From Litchfieldia salsa (GTDB lineage Bacteria > Bacillota > Bacilli > Bacillales > Bacillaceae_L), in contig NZ_FNJU01000006.1 in NCBI RefSeq assembly GCF_900104555.1, positions 28,062-92,061 of the forward strand: a stretch of DNA of 64,000 nt, read 5' to 3'. The notes under the pieces were generated by a model. That model saw only the letters and a program-made list of their open reading frames with translations, did no database searches and was not told the origin of the DNA. The position numbers were made by a program, and so were the translations under genes. Each line of letters begins with the position of its first letter. Position 1 is the stretch's first letter. Below, in pieces: positions 21,017 to 31,251 of the stretch.

Positions 21017-23428
21017 TTGTCGCAACAAAACTTAGATTTATTTGATGAACAACAAAAGTTTATGAAAGGCACACATTTAGTAACCGTCTTTCATAATGAA
21101 AGTAATTTATATTCAGTTGTTCGTATTCGACTCGAAGAAACAAATGAAAATTATGATGAAAAAGAAGCGGTTGTGACAGGGTACTTCCCCCGAATTCACG
21201 AAAACGAGACATACACGTTCTTTGGTACTTTAAAAGATCATCCGAAATTCGGACTTCAATTTCATGTTGAGCATTTTAGAAAAGAAATTCCTCAGTCTAA
21301 GCAAGGAATTATCCAATATCTATCAGGTGATTTATTTAAAGGAATCGGAAAGAAAACAGCCGAGAAAATCGTCGATGTTCTAGGAGAAAATGCGATTTCT
21401 AAGATTTTAGCAGACCCTTCTGCATTACAAAAAATACCAAAGCTTCCTAGTGATAAAGCAAAAGAAATTTATGAGACCTTGATTGAACATCAAGGGCTTG
21501 AACAGGTCATGATTGGTTTATCACAATATGGATTTGGTCCCCAAACGTCAATGAAAATTTACCAAATTTATAAAGAAGAGACGCTAGAAGTCATCCAATC
21601 CAATCCTTATCGTTTAGTTGAAAATATAGAAGGGATTGGCTTTGGTAGAGCGGATGAACTAGGACATGCACTCGGTTTGTCTGGAAATCACCCCGACCGA
21701 ATTCGTGCAGGTATCTTATACATATTAGAACAAGATTCACTTCAAGAAGGACATGTCTTTTTGACAGCCGAGCAATTAATAATTAAGGTAAGGTCTTTGT
21801 TAGAAAATAATCAAAGGGATACGATCTCTGAATTAGATATCTCCCAAGAGATTATTCATTTAACAGAAGAGGGTAAAATTGTTACAGAGGAAAGTAGAAT
21901 CTACGTACCGTCTCTCTACTTCTCCGAAAAAGGTGTAGTGTCAAATATAAAAAGAATTCTGGGACAAACAGAGTATGATGAACAATTTCCGGAATCTGAA
22001 TTTTTACTTTCATTAGGTAATCTTGAGGAAAGATTAAAGGTTCAATACGCTCCATCACAAAAGGAAGCCATCCAAACGGCTCTAATGTCTCCAATGCTCT
22101 TGTTAACAGGTGGACCGGGTACAGGTAAAACAACGGTGATCAAAGGGATTGTTGAGCTTTATGGGGAATTACACGGCTGTTCGCTTGACCCAAAGGATTA
22201 TAATGATGAAAATCCTTATCCTATTCGTTTAGTTGCACCGACAGGTAGAGCGGCGAAAAGAATGAGTGAAGCAACAGGGCTACCTGCCGTGACCATTCAT
22301 CGTTTATTAGGTTGGAATGGGGTAGAAGGTTTTCAACATGACGAAGACAATCCAATCAGTGGAAAGATTTTAATTGTAGATGAGGTTTCCATGGTTGATA
22401 CTTGGTTGGCTAATCAGCTTTTTAAATCTCTACCTGATAATATTCAAGTCATTTGTGTGGGTGATGAAGATCAGCTGCCTTCTGTTGGCCCTGGGCAGGT
22501 CTTAAAGGATTTACTAAAGTCTACGATTATTCCTACCGTTAAATTGACGGATATTTATCGTCAATCGGAAGGATCATCCATTATTGAGCTAGCACATGAT
22601 ATTAAAAGAGGAACACTGCCGAGGGATATATCCTCTCCAAAAGCAGATCGTTCATTTATAAAATGTGGACCAGGCCAAGTGCTAGAGGTGGTCAAAAAGG
22701 TAGCAGCAAACGCAAAAAATAAAGGGTACAATGCCAGGGATATACAAGTTCTTGCTCCTATGTATAAAGGACCAGCTGGTATTGACAATCTAAATGTGGC
22801 CTTACAAGAGTTATTTAATCCACCTTCTCAAACAAGAAGAGAAATTCCTTATGGTAATATTGTCTACCGGACAGGAGATAAAGTATTACAGCTAGTGAAC
22901 CAACCAGAAAGTAACGTCTTTAATGGGGATATTGGTGAAGTAGTGTCCATTTTTTTTGCAAAGGAAAATACTGAAAAACAAGATTTAGTTGTTGTATCTT
23001 ATGATGGGAATGAAGTGACATATACTAAACAGGATCTTAATCAAATCACTCATGCCTACTGCTGTTCTATTCACAAATCACAAGGTAGTGAATTCCCAAT
23101 TGTAATCTTGCCACTCGTAAAAAGCTATTATAGGATGTTAAGAAAAAATTTAATTTATACTGCAATCACGAGAAGTAAGGATTTCTTAATTTTGTGTGGT
23201 GAAGAGGAAGCTTTTATACAAGGCATTAACAGAGCGGACGATGGGTTTAGACAAACTAGTTTATGTTCTAAGCTTCAAGAAGAACTTGAGGGATCAGTAA
23301 AGATGACTTCTGGAGATGGTGCTGAATCGTTACCTAATGAAAATGATAGGTTGGACATTTTCTTAACAGATCCAAATGTTGGAATGGAAAACGTTACACC
23401 GTATGACTTTATGGAAGAAGACAAATGA
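21017..23428 (+). CDS. recD2: RecD-like DNA helicase RecD2
   Basis: SF1B 5'-3' helicase of the RecBC-independent RecD2 type, 803 aa, involved in replication-fork maintenance. The TTG start follows AAGGGGGGG. An N-terminal OB-like domain is followed by tandem helix-hairpin-helix segments (LFKGIGKKTAEKIVDVLG near 112; VENIEGIGFGRADELG near 205), Walker A LTGGPGTGKTTVIKG near 365, PTGRAAKRMSEATG, motif II LIVDEVSMVDTWL, GDEDQLPSVGPGQVL, and motif VI YTAITRSKDFLILCG near the end. It is cotranscribed with the TPR gene. Confidence 0.96.
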   Translation: MSQQNLDLFDEQQKFMKGTHLVTVFHNESNLYSVVRIRLEETNENYDEKEAVVTGYFPRIHENETYTFFGTLKDHPKFGLQFHVEHFRKEIPQSKQGIIQYLSGDLFKGIGKKTAEKIVDVLGENAISKILADPSALQKIPKLPSDKAKEIYETLIEHQGLEQVMIGLSQYGFGPQTSMKIYQIYKEETLEVIQSNPYRLVENIEGIGFGRADELGHALGLSGNHPDRIRAGILYILEQDSLQEGHVFLTAEQLIIKVRSLLENNQRDTISELDISQEIIHLTEEGKIVTEESRIYVPSLYFSEKGVVSNIKRILGQTEYDEQFPESEFLLSLGNLEERLKVQYAPSQKEAIQTALMSPMLLLTGGPGTGKTTVIKGIVELYGELHGCSLDPKDYNDENPYPIRLVAPTGRAAKRMSEATGLPAVTIHRLLGWNGVEGFQHDEDNPISGKILIVDEVSMVDTWLANQLFKSLPDNIQVICVGDEDQLPSVGPGQVLKDLLKSTIIPTVKLTDIYRQSEGSSIIELAHDIKRGTLPRDISSPKADRSFIKCGPGQVLEVVKKVAANAKNKGYNARDIQVLAPMYKGPAGIDNLNVALQELFNPPSQTRREIPYGNIVYRTGDKVLQLVNQPESNVFNGDIGEVVSIFFAKENTEKQDLVVVSYDGNEVTYTKQDLNQITHAYCCSIHKSQGSEFPIVILPLVKSYYRMLRKNLIYTAITRSKDFLILCGEEEAFIQGINRADDGFRQTSLCSKLQEELEGSVKMTSGDGAESLPNENDRLDIFLTDPNVGMENVTPYDFMEEDK

Positions 23429-23458
23429 TAAGTATTGTTCGGAAAGGCGGGAGTCACC

Positions 23459-23935
23459 TTGCGAACATTCTCTTTATTAAAAGGACAACCCATTTATCAG
23501 TCTGATAAAGGAAAAATTATCGGGCATGTTTCTGATATTTGTTTAAATGAATATGGAAGTATTGTTGGAATCTTAATGGATAGTAAAGGTCTTTTTCAGC
23601 GGGATCGCTTAATTCCAGTTGAATCGATCTCTTCATTTGGAAACGATGGGATTATGATAGACAGTCATGTTGAATTAAAGCCAATTCCAAAAGATGCTTC
23701 AACGCACTTTTTATACTCACATCACGGTTTATTTAGAAAACCTGTTATCACTTCTGAAGGTGAAAAACTAGGTTTATTAGAAGATGTATATTTTATGGAA
23801 GAAGTGGGCACTATTATAGGGTATGAATTAACGGATGGATTTTTTGCTGATATTACTGAGGGGAAGAAAGTAATAAAAACGACCGAACCTCTTACGATCG
23901 GTGAAGAAGTCCTCGTCGTACAAGTAAAACCGTGA
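23459..23935 (+). CDS. PRC-barrel domain protein (YrrD-like)
   Basis: 158 aa with two PRC-barrel repeats: QPIYQSDKGKIIGHVSDICLNEYG near residue 8 and KPVITSEGEKLGLLEDVYFMEEVG near 93. PRC barrels are small beta domains, also seen in RimM and photosynthetic reaction centre H subunits; the role here is unknown. The TTG at 23459 has GGGAG 5 bases upstream. The gene follows recD2 closely and precedes two tiny genes in the same direction. Confidence 0.85.
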   Translation: MRTFSLLKGQPIYQSDKGKIIGHVSDICLNEYGSIVGILMDSKGLFQRDRLIPVESISSFGNDGIMIDSHVELKPIPKDASTHFLYSHHGLFRKPVITSEGEKLGLLEDVYFMEEVGTIIGYELTDGFFADITEGKKVIKTTEPLTIGEEVLVVQVKP

Positions 23936-23950
23936 TGTGAGGTGTGCCCT

Positions 23951-24142
23951 TTGTTAAAGTGCCCGAATTGTAAATCAAAGGATATTGGGAAAATTGGTGT
24001 GAATCAATATTATTGTTGGGGATGTTTTATTGAGCTTTCAATCTCAAAAGGACAAATTAATACCCATCAGGTAGAAGAGGACGGGACATTAAGTTCACTG
24101 GATGATCTCTTTGCTGAAGAAGACAGAAGCATTAGTATGTAA
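23951..24142 (+). CDS. Small zinc-ribbon-like protein
   Basis: 63 aa starting LKCPNCKSKDIGKIGVNQYYCWGCFIEL: two CxxC pairs 17 residues apart suggest a zinc ribbon. The acidic tail (DDLFAEEDRS) is likely disordered. The TTG at 23951 follows GAGGTG by 7 bases. It lies 15 bases after the PRC-barrel gene, and a corresponding small gene exists in this neighbourhood of other Bacillus. Function unknown. Confidence 0.8.
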   Translation: MLKCPNCKSKDIGKIGVNQYYCWGCFIELSISKGQINTHQVEEDGTLSSLDDLFAEEDRSISM

Positions 24143-24164
24143 TCTACAGCTAGGGGTGAAAAGT

Positions 24165-24299
24165 ATGAATAAAATGTTTACTTCGCTAGTTACTATAGGA
24201 TTAGGTGCTGCAGCTTATAATATGGCACAACGTAACAACCTAATGAATGGTCGTAAAATGAAAAAAATGCGTAAGAGAATTTCAAAAGCAATTTCTTAA
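24165..24299 (+). CDS. Small YrzQ-like (DUF3918) protein
   Basis: 44 aa: a hydrophobic N-terminal half (MFTSLVTIGLGAAAYNMAQ) followed by a strongly basic tail (GRKMKKMRKRISKAIS). The ATG at 24165 follows GGGGTGA by 5 bases. It closes the recD2 gene group and is followed by a terminator. It matches the DUF3918 small-protein pattern by eye; function unknown. Confidence 0.8.
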   Translation: MNKMFTSLVTIGLGAAAYNMAQRNNLMNGRKMKKMRKRISKAIS

Positions 24300-24306
24300 T
24301 TGAACG

Positions 24307-24338
24307 AAAGGGACTGCCTAAAAAGGTAGTTCCTTTTT
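24307..24338 (+). terminator. Terminator after the YrzQ-like gene
   Basis: AAAGGGACTGCC pairs with GGTAGTTCC (one mismatch, one G-U) and TTTTTT follows. Confidence 0.85.
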
Positions 24339-24352
24339 TGCTGTCCTGGTTC

Positions 24353-24380
24353 TGTTATCTAGCTCCGTACGCCTTGCGCA
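24353..24380 (+). repeat. Internally deleted remnant of the GTGTCTAGCTCC repeat
   Basis: TGTTATCTAGCTCCGTACG then CCTTGCGCA resembles the fused left and right ends of the repeat at 50257-50496. Confidence 0.45.
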
Positions 24381-24442
24381 ACTTAAGAATGTATAAATTT
24401 AGCTAATTTCCTTACACTAGAAAAAGTGGAGGAGTGATCTGT

Positions 24443-25543
24443 TTGAATAATGTTCAATTAAGGTGGATTTTTCGAATTACGCTATTTTTATTAGTCTCAT
24501 TGTTAGTCCTAATTTTGGTTAAACTCTCTCCAATATGGGTTCCCATTTTAATGCTATTAAAAGTTATTTTTGTTCCGTTCTTTATCTCCATTTTTATTAC
24601 GTATTTATTACATCCACTAATAGAAAAAATTCATGGACGGGGATTGCCAAGGGCATTAGCCATTTTATTTATATATCTGTTATTTTTCGGTGGCCTTTCT
24701 TATGGAGTATATTTGGTCATTCCAATATTACTTAATCAACTTCGCGATTTAGTTGAGAGTGTTCCTGAATTAATGAATTCATACAGAGTATGGTTACAAC
24801 AAATTGAATACTCTACATCTCGCCTTCCAACAGGACTTCATGCACGTATTGATGAAGCGTTTGTGAGTTTTGAAAATAGTATGGATCAGCTGATTACAAG
24901 GGTTGTTACAATGGCTAAGGGATTATTGAATTCTATTGTGATTATCGCTATCATCCCGTTCATCGTCTTTTACATGTTAAAAGACTATGACCAGATGAAA
25001 AAAGCATTATGGTATTTAACACCAAGAAAATGGCGACAACCTATTCAATTCTTTCTTAAGGATGTTGATGAGTCACTTGGAAATTATATTAGAGGCCAAC
25101 TCTTGGTTTGCTTGCTCATGGCGGTAATCGCATCTCTCGCGTTATGGTTAAGTGGAATGAAATATCCCGTTTTATTAGGTTTTATTATTGGAATAACGGA
25201 TATTATTCCTTACTTTGGACCTGTTATTGGTGCAATACCTGCCGTTATTATTGCAGCAACGATTTCAAACCAGATGATCATCATTGTCATTATTATCGTC
25301 TTTGGTCTCCAATTCATTGAAGGAAATTTATTATCGCCCTTAATTGTTGGGAAAAGTCTTCATATGCATCCAATCATGATCATGGTGGCTCTATTACTTG
25401 GTGGTGAAGTAGGGGGAGTCGTGGGTCTTTTAGTTGCAGTTCCAATACTCGCGATCGTAAGGGTAATCTTACTACATGTAAAATCTCATTTGTCTGTATA
25501 TAGAAAAAATAAAAACTTCGAGGATAAGCGTTCTAACGCTTAA
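24443..25543 (+). CDS. AI-2E family membrane protein (YrrI-like)
   Basis: 366 aa with about eight membrane segments in the usual two-plus-long-loop-plus-rest arrangement: two N-terminal helices, a soluble region at about residues 95-150 (VPELMNSYRVWLQQIEYS), then LNSIVIIAIIPFIVFYMLKDYD and the conserved GFIIGITDIIPYFGPVIGAIPAVI. Family members act as transporters or ion antiporters; the substrate is unproven. The TTG at 24443 follows GGAGGAG by 8 bases. B. subtilis yrrI occupies the same place before alaS. Confidence 0.9.
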   Translation: MNNVQLRWIFRITLFLLVSLLVLILVKLSPIWVPILMLLKVIFVPFFISIFITYLLHPLIEKIHGRGLPRALAILFIYLLFFGGLSYGVYLVIPILLNQLRDLVESVPELMNSYRVWLQQIEYSTSRLPTGLHARIDEAFVSFENSMDQLITRVVTMAKGLLNSIVIIAIIPFIVFYMLKDYDQMKKALWYLTPRKWRQPIQFFLKDVDESLGNYIRGQLLVCLLMAVIASLALWLSGMKYPVLLGFIIGITDIIPYFGPVIGAIPAVIIAATISNQMIIIVIIIVFGLQFIEGNLLSPLIVGKSLHMHPIMIMVALLLGGEVGGVVGLLVAVPILAIVRVILLHVKSHLSVYRKNKNFEDKRSNA

Positions 25544-25567
25544 TTCATAGCTAACCTTCCGCAAAGA

Positions 25568-25596
25568 TTGACAAACATTTTTAGCTTGTCTATAAT
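25568..25596 (+). promoter_or_regulatory. Sigma-A promoter of the alaS T-box leader
   Basis: TTGACA at 25568-25573, 17-base spacer, TATAAT at 25591-25596: a consensus promoter. Confidence 0.92.
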
Positions 25597-25602
25597 TGGC
25601 TT

Positions 25603-25884
25603 GAAGTTGATATAATAAACAATATATTTTGAAATCAATGAAGGAATCAGTACGCTACAGCCCATTTAACAGTGTGAACAACACATTTCAGAGAGAGGTC
25701 TTCTAGGGTGGAAGAGACCTCAAATGAAGAGTAGCAGAAAGCTAATCCAGAGTGTAGGAAAAAATCCTACCGGGTCATCCCGTTATCATGTTCATGAGGT
25801 GATGAACTAGAGGTAGGTTCATAATCAGGGTGGTACCGCGAGAATACTCTCGTCCCTGCTATAGGGATTAGAGTATTCTTTTTT
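25603..25884 (+). promoter_or_regulatory. T-box riboswitch leader of alaS
   Basis: T-box sequence AGGGTGGTACCGCG at 25827-25840. The terminator hairpin pairs AGAATACTCT (25841-25850) with AGAGTATTCT (25870-25879), followed by TTTTTT. The likely alanine specifier is GCT at 25741-25743, after GAAA on the 3' side of Stem I; that assignment is by eye. It senses uncharged tRNA-Ala to allow alaS expression. Confidence 0.92.
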
Positions 25885-25931
25885 ATTTCCTTATAAATAA
25901 TATTCGCAGTAAAACATAGGAGGAAAGTTGA

Positions 25932-28571
25932 ATGACGACGAAATTAACATCTGCAGAAGTAAGGCAAATGTTTCTTGATTTCTTTAAAGAAAAAGGACAT
26001 GCTATTGAACCTAGCGCATCCCTAGTTCCACATGAAGATCCAACATTATTGTGGATAAATAGTGGGGTAGCTACGTTAAAAAAATATTTTGATGGACGTG
26101 TTGTTCCAGAAAACCCACGTATTTGTAACGCGCAAAAATCAATCCGTACAAATGACATTGAAAATGTAGGGAAAACAGCGCGTCATCACACATTTTTTGA
26201 AATGCTAGGTAACTTTTCAATTGGTGAATATTTTAAAGAAGAAGCGATTCATTGGGCATGGGAATTCCTAACAAGTAAAGATTGGATTGGATTTAACCCT
26301 GACAACTTATCTGTAACGATTCATCCTGAGGATGAGGAAGCATTCCAAATCTGGAGAGAAAAAATTGGGATTCCAGAGGAACGCATTATAAGACTTGAAG
26401 GTAACTTCTGGGATATTGGTGAAGGCCCAAGTGGACCTAATACGGAGATTTTCTATGACCGCGGAGAAAAGTATGGAAATGATCCATCAGACCCTGAGTT
26501 ATATCCAGGTGGAGAAAATGAACGTTATCTGGAAGTATGGAACTTAGTATTTTCTCAATTTAATCATAATCCTGATCATACATATACACCGCTCCCGAAG
26601 AAGAATATTGATACGGGAATGGGTCTTGAAAGAATGGTCTCTGTCATTCAAGATACCCCGACTAATTTTGAAACAGATTTATTTATGCCAATTATTAAAG
26701 CAACAGAAGTAATTGCAGAAGTTAAGTACGGAACAAGTAAAGAACAGGACACTGCCTTTAAGGTTGTAGCAGATCATATCCGAACAGTTGCTTTTGCTGT
26801 AGGAGATGGAGCACTCCCATCAAATGAAGGGCGCGGATATGTGCTAAGACGATTACTAAGAAGAGCTGTTCGTTTTGCAAAGGTAATCAATATTAATCGA
26901 CCATTCATGTTTGAACTGGTACCGGTTGTAGCAGATATTATGGTTGATTTTTACCCTGAAGTGAAAGCAAAAACAGATTTTATCCAAAAGGTTATCAAAA
27001 ATGAAGAAGAAAGATTCCACGAAACTCTGCATGAGGGTCTTGTTATTCTATCCAATGTAATTGAGAAACAAAAAGCTGAAGGTAGTAGCATTGTTCCTGG
27101 TTCAGATGTTTTTCGTTTGTACGATACATATGGATTCCCAGTAGAATTGACAGAAGAATATGCGGAAGAAGAAAACATGACAATCGATCATCAAGGCTTC
27201 GAAGAAGAAATGGACAACCAACGTTCACGAGCTCGTGCAGCTAGACAGGATGTTGGATCTATGCAAGTACAAAGTGGTGTGCTTGGAGAGGTCAAAGCTG
27301 AAAGTACATTTGTTGGTTATGATCAACTTCAAGCACAATCAACTGTTTTAATTATTGTAAAAGATGGAGAGATTGTTGATACGGCAAATGAAGGTGAGGA
27401 TGTACAAATAATCCTTGATCAAACTCCTTTCTATGCAGAGAGCGGAGGGCAAATCGCGGACGAAGGTATACTTGAAAGTGATAATAGTGTACTGACTGTT
27501 AAGGATGTACAAAAAGCTCCAAATGGTCAAAATCTTCACAGAGTAGTCGTTGAAAAAGGTTCACTAAAAGCAGGTGATCAGTTTTCTTCAACAGTAAATC
27601 ACGAGAATCGTAACGGAATCATTAAAAACCATACGGCCACACATCTTCTTCATCAAGCATTAAAGGACGTACTTGGAAGTCATGTTAATCAAGCAGGTTC
27701 ACAAGTTACAGCACAGCGTCTTCGTTTTGACTTCTCCCACTTTGGACAAGTGAAGCAAGAAGAGTTAGAACAAATTGAAACGATTGTAAATGATCAAATT
27801 TGGAAAAGCTTAGAAGTAGAGATTGAAAACAAATCATTAGATGAGGCAAAAGCAATGGGAGCAATGGCTTTATTCGGTGAAAAGTACGGTAAAGTCGTAC
27901 GTGTTGTCCAGGTAGGTGATTATAGTCTTGAATTATGTGGTGGCTGTCATGTACCAAATACAGCAACAATTGGCTTATTCAAAATTGTATCTGAGGCTGG
28001 AATCGGTGCAGGTACGCGAAGAATTGAAGCAGTCACAGGTCGTTCTGCCTATAAGTTAATGAATGATCAAGTGAAGTTGCTTCATGAAGCTTCTAACGTG
28101 TTGAAGACAAGCCCTAAAGAAGTTCCTGTTAAGATTGAATCATTATCAAATGAGCTTCGCCAATTACAACGTGAAAATGAATCACTGTCAACTAAATTAG
28201 GAAATATAGAAGCTGGAAGTCTTGTCGAACAAGCGAAAACAATTGGTGATGTAACAGTGTTATATCACATTGTTAATCCAACTGATATGAATAATTTAAG
28301 GACGATGGTAGATGATTTAAAGCAGAAGCTTGGATCTGCAGTCATTGTTTTAGGGTCTGTAAATGAGGGGAAAGTTAATATAACTGCAGGAGTGACTAAA
28401 GATTTAATCGAGCGCGGTTTTCACGCAGGAAAGCTAATTAAAGAAGTAGCAACCCGTTGTGGTGGTGGTGGCGGTGGACGCCCAGATATGGCCCAAGCAG
28501 GTGGGAAAAATCCAGAGCAATTACAAGACGCCCTTAACTTTGTACAAGATTGGGTGAAATCCATTTTATAA
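25932..28571 (+). CDS. alaS: Alanyl-tRNA synthetase
   Basis: 879-aa class II synthetase with editing. Class II core near the N-terminus ([35 protein letters not shown]), then [18 protein letters not shown]. The editing domain carries the zinc/catalytic motifs [12 protein letters not shown] near residue 566 and [10 protein letters not shown] near 665. The C-terminal DHHA1-like domain ends with [26 protein letters not shown] precedes the ATG. Controlled by the T-box leader. Confidence 0.97.
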   Translation: MTTKLTSAEVRQMFLDFFKEKGHAIEPSASLVPHEDPTLLWINSGVATLKKYFDGRVVPENPRICNAQKSIRTNDIENVGKTARHHTFFEMLGNFSIGEYFKEEAIHWAWEFLTSKDWIGFNPDNLSVTIHPEDEEAFQIWREKIGIPEERIIRLEGNFWDIGEGPSGPNTEIFYDRGEKYGNDPSDPELYPGGENERYLEVWNLVFSQFNHNPDHTYTPLPKKNIDTGMGLERMVSVIQDTPTNFETDLFMPIIKATEVIAEVKYGTSKEQDTAFKVVADHIRTVAFAVGDGALPSNEGRGYVLRRLLRRAVRFAKVININRPFMFELVPVVADIMVDFYPEVKAKTDFIQKVIKNEEERFHETLHEGLVILSNVIEKQKAEGSSIVPGSDVFRLYDTYGFPVELTEEYAEEENMTIDHQGFEEEMDNQRSRARAARQDVGSMQVQSGVLGEVKAESTFVGYDQLQAQSTVLIIVKDGEIVDTANEGEDVQIILDQTPFYAESGGQIADEGILESDNSVLTVKDVQKAPNGQNLHRVVVEKGSLKAGDQFSSTVNHENRNGIIKNHTATHLLHQALKDVLGSHVNQAGSQVTAQRLRFDFSHFGQVKQEELEQIETIVNDQIWKSLEVEIENKSLDEAKAMGAMALFGEKYGKVVRVVQVGDYSLELCGGCHVPNTATIGLFKIVSEAGIGAGTRRIEAVTGRSAYKLMNDQVKLLHEASNVLKTSPKEVPVKIESLSNELRQLQRENESLSTKLGNIEAGSLVEQAKTIGDVTVLYHIVNPTDMNNLRTMVDDLKQKLGSAVIVLGSVNEGKVNITAGVTKDLIERGFHAGKLIKEVATRCGGGGGGRPDMAQAGGKNPEQLQDALNFVQDWVKSIL

Positions 28572-28653
28572 TCCTCTCAGTTAGTGTAAAATGGTAATAT
28601 GAATCAACATGACAGGTTCAGCTTAAAAGAATCTGAGAATGAGGTGTTAGCAA

Positions 28654-28920
28654 ATGAGTTCATTTGATAAAACAATGAAGTTTAATTTTCCAGAGGAACC
28701 GTTTGAGACGAATGTGAATGAAGTGTTGAACACAGTATATGATGCACTTCAAGAAAAAGGTTATAATCCAATTAACCAGATTGTTGGGTATTTATTATCT
28801 GGTGACCCAGCGTACATTCCTAGGCACAATGACGCTAGAAATATTATCAGAAAGCTAGAGCGCGATGAATTAATTGAGGAGTTAGTGAAATCCTACTTAA
28901 ATTCTCATCGTGAGGGGTAA
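28654..28920 (+). CDS. IreB-family regulatory phosphoprotein (YrzL)
   Basis: 88 aa, the exact family size, with the DUF965 core [30 protein letters not shown] and [19 protein letters not shown]. IreB of Enterococcus is a substrate of the Ser/Thr kinase IreK and affects cephalosporin resistance; the Bacillus role is less clear. It stands between alaS and ruvX as in many Firmicutes, with GAGGTG before the ATG. Confidence 0.93.
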   Translation: MSSFDKTMKFNFPEEPFETNVNEVLNTVYDALQEKGYNPINQIVGYLLSGDPAYIPRHNDARNIIRKLERDELIEELVKSYLNSHREG

Positions 28921-28926
28921 ACTAAC

Positions 28927-29343
28927 ATGCGTGTTCTTGGTTTAGATGTAGGCTCAAAAACAATTGGTGTTGCAATCAGTGATGAGATGGGTTGGACAGC
29001 CCAAGGACTCGAAACGATTAAAATCAATGAAGAACGACAGCAATTTGGCCTACAGCGATTAGGTGAAATCATAACGGAATATCAGGTGGAATCGGTTGTT
29101 ATAGGACTCCCTAAAAACATGAATGGAACGATTGGCCCTAGAGGTGAGGCAAGTGAAACTTTTGCAAAGCTGATAGAGAGTACATTTAACATTCCCACTA
29201 TTTTATGGGACGAGCGTCTTACAACAATGGCGGCTGAGCGTGTCCTCTTGGAAGCGGATGTTAGTCGAAAGAAAAGAAAAAAAGTCATAGACAAAATGGC
29301 AGCAATGATGATATTACAAGGCTATTTGAATAGCAAAAACTAA
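28927..29343 (+). CDS. ruvX: YqgF/RuvX-type RNase H-fold nuclease
   Basis: 138 aa with the fold's metal-binding acidic residues in [14 protein letters not shown] (Asp near residue 7), [12 protein letters not shown], and the [14 protein letters not shown] segment. Family members are linked to pre-16S rRNA 5' processing and were first called Holliday junction resolvases. It starts 6 bases after the IreB-like gene and is followed by a DUF1292 gene, the conserved yrzL-yrrK-yrzB set. Confidence 0.94.
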   Translation: MRVLGLDVGSKTIGVAISDEMGWTAQGLETIKINEERQQFGLQRLGEIITEYQVESVVIGLPKNMNGTIGPRGEASETFAKLIESTFNIPTILWDERLTTMAAERVLLEADVSRKKRKKVIDKMAAMMILQGYLNSKN

Positions 29344-29356
29344 TGAGGTGAACATA

Positions 29357-29647
29357 ATGGAAAACGGCGAAAAGCAAATTACAGTTATAGATGAACAAGG
29401 AAATGAACAACTTTGTGAGGTATTATTTACATTTGAATCAGAGGAATTTAAAAAGTCTTATGTACTTTATTACCCAGTAGGTGCTGAAAATGATGATGAA
29501 GAGGATATTGAAATCCATGCTTCTAGCTTCAACAGCAATGAAAATGGTGAAGACGGCGAATTACAACCGATCGAAACAGATGAAGAATGGGATATGATTG
29601 AGGAAATGTTAAATACATTCCTTGATGAGGAAGAAGAAGGCGAATAA
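29357..29647 (+). CDS. DUF1292 protein (YrzB)
   Basis: 96 aa, very acidic, with the DUF1292 core [28 protein letters not shown] and the C-terminal [18 protein letters not shown]. The ATG at 29357 follows GAGGTG by 6 bases. It ends the IreB-like/ruvX gene set and is followed by a strong terminator. Function unknown. Confidence 0.92.
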   Translation: MENGEKQITVIDEQGNEQLCEVLFTFESEEFKKSYVLYYPVGAENDDEEDIEIHASSFNSNENGEDGELQPIETDEEWDMIEEMLNTFLDEEEEGE

Positions 29648-29661
29648 TTTTTAAGGCAGAA

Positions 29662-29694
29662 GGGCTATCACCAGTCAATGGTGATAGCCCTTTT
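29662..29694 (+). terminator. Terminator after the DUF1292 gene
   Basis: GGGCTATCACCA and its perfect complement around a 5-base loop, followed by TTTTATT. Confidence 0.9.
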
Positions 29695-29717
29695 ATTATG
29701 TCGTTTTCAACTTTCTT

Positions 29718-29934
29718 AAAGGCTGTTTTCTCAGAGTTTGTTGTTTTAACCATATGACATTGAAATAATAGTTACAAGCAGGCTGAATACACGTAGACTC
29801 CTGCGGGATCAGTGGCCAAAGTGAGACCCCTCAGGAGCAATTGCGACGAGGAGGCTCACTGGTCACCCGCCGGACGCGGAGTGTATTCAGCCTGCGGCGC
29901 ATGAAAGAAACAATCGGATACGAAAACAGCCTTT
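29718..29934. repeat. Long nested palindromic intergenic repeat (family A)
   Basis: The outer perfect 13-base inverted repeat is AAAGGCTGTTTTC (29718-29730) with GAAAACAGCCTTT (29922-29934). The inner perfect 15-base inverted repeat is GCAGGCTGAATACAC (29778-29792) with GTGTATTCAGCCTGC (29881-29895). The centre carries GACTCCTGCGGG, GTGAGACCCC and GAGGAGGCTCAC and is GC-rich unlike its surroundings. This is a repeat type seen widely in Bacillaceae intergenic DNA. No ORF. Confidence 0.8.
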
Positions 29935-29962
29935 TTAAAAAAGTAAAGGAATTTGCCAATTA

Positions 29963-29994
29963 TTGACGAAATCAAGAAAAAAATGTAGTATAAT
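29963..29994 (+). promoter_or_regulatory. Probable mltG promoter
   Basis: TTGACG at 29963-29968 with TAGTAT at 29986-29991 (17-base spacer) overlapping a TATAAT at 29989-29994 (20-base spacer). Which -10 is used is unclear. Confidence 0.6.
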
Positions 29995-30018
29995 ATTTCG
30001 AGTAGAGGAGGAAGTCAT

Positions 30019-31164
30019 GTGTCTGAATCACCAAACAAAGATAAAGAGAAAAATAAAATAAATCATCGTGAGAAGTTATTAGAGCTTCAAGGCGAAGCGA
30101 AAGTTGTAAGGAAAATCGTACTCATCATATTCATTGTTATTTTATTAACGATCTCTGGTATCGTAGGTGGAGGCTATTTATATATTAAATCAGCGTTAGA
30201 GCCTGTTGATCCGAATAGCAACAAGGAAGTCGAGGTAGAGATTCCAATAGGCTCATCACCAAGAGCCATCGCCAATATTTTAGAGGAACAAGGAATCGTA
30301 AAAGATGCCAAAGTATTTCGCTATTATACTAAGTTTAGAAATGAATCTGGCTTCCAAGCAGGGGAATATACATTAACACCATCTATGACATTTACGGAGA
30401 TTATCTCGAACTTGAAAACTGGTAAAATCATGGAGGATATCGTATTCCAAATTACTATACCTGAAGGAAAACAAATCACTCAAATCGCAAAAATTATTGC
30501 AGAAAAAACAGAGTTCACTGAAGAAGAAATAATGACAAAGTTAACAGACCAAGAATATATTGCACAGTTAATGGCACTATATCCGTCGTTACTTACAAAT
30601 GAGATTCTTCATGAAAATGTCATGTATCCACTTGAAGGATATTTATTTCCTGCAACTTATCCATTTTATAAAACGAATCCGACGCTTGAAGAAATTATCG
30701 AGCCAATGATTGCACAAACGGATAAGGTGATTGGGGATGTACAAGGGGAAATGGCGTTCCGTGAATTCACACCACATACGTTACTGACAATGGCATCACT
30801 AATTGAAGAAGAAGCTACAGCACAGGTTGACCGAGATAAAATCTCAGCAGTATTTTATAATCGGATGAAGATTGATATGCCACTTCAGACTGATCCAACA
30901 GTCTTATATGCATTAGGTGAGCATAAGGATCGTGTCTTATATAAGGATTTAGAAGTGGACCATCCGTATAACACTTATCGCAATAAAGGGTTAACACCAG
31001 GGCCAATTGCAAATGCTGGTGCAACTTCAATAAAAGCTGCTCTAAATCCTGCTGATATCACGTCACTCTATTTCTTAGCGGCAAAGGACGGAACTGTTCA
31101 TTACTCTGATACCTTAGATGAACATAATCAAAAGGTTAATCAATATCTGAGAACAGAAGAATAA
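30019..31164 (+). CDS. mltG: Endolytic murein transglycosylase MltG (YrrL)
   Basis: Membrane-anchored enzyme that cuts nascent glycan strands and sets their length. 381 aa from GTG 30019 with GGAGGA 6 bases upstream. A cytoplasmic Lys-rich head precedes one membrane helix (residues about 34-57), then a LysM-like region (IPIGSSPRAIANILEEQGIV) and the YceG catalytic domain with MASLIEEEA (catalytic Glu), SAVFYNRMKIDMPLQTDPTV, and the ending NTYRNKGLTPGPIANAG. A terminator follows. Confidence 0.95.
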   Translation: MSESPNKDKEKNKINHREKLLELQGEAKVVRKIVLIIFIVILLTISGIVGGGYLYIKSALEPVDPNSNKEVEVEIPIGSSPRAIANILEEQGIVKDAKVFRYYTKFRNESGFQAGEYTLTPSMTFTEIISNLKTGKIMEDIVFQITIPEGKQITQIAKIIAEKTEFTEEEIMTKLTDQEYIAQLMALYPSLLTNEILHENVMYPLEGYLFPATYPFYKTNPTLEEIIEPMIAQTDKVIGDVQGEMAFREFTPHTLLTMASLIEEEATAQVDRDKISAVFYNRMKIDMPLQTDPTVLYALGEHKDRVLYKDLEVDHPYNTYRNKGLTPGPIANAGATSIKAALNPADITSLYFLAAKDGTVHYSDTLDEHNQKVNQYLRTEE

Positions 31165-31168
31165 TAAG

Positions 31169-31201
31169 AAAGGGGAACGATATTATTAGCGTTCCCCTTT
31201 A
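31169..31201 (+). terminator. Terminator-like hairpin after mltG
   Basis: AAAGGGGAACG pairs perfectly with CGTTCCCCTTT, but the T-run is short. Confidence 0.65.
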
Positions 31202-31251
31202 CAATGTGTTAAAATATATCGAGTTATTATAACAAAATAAGACAACTACTA

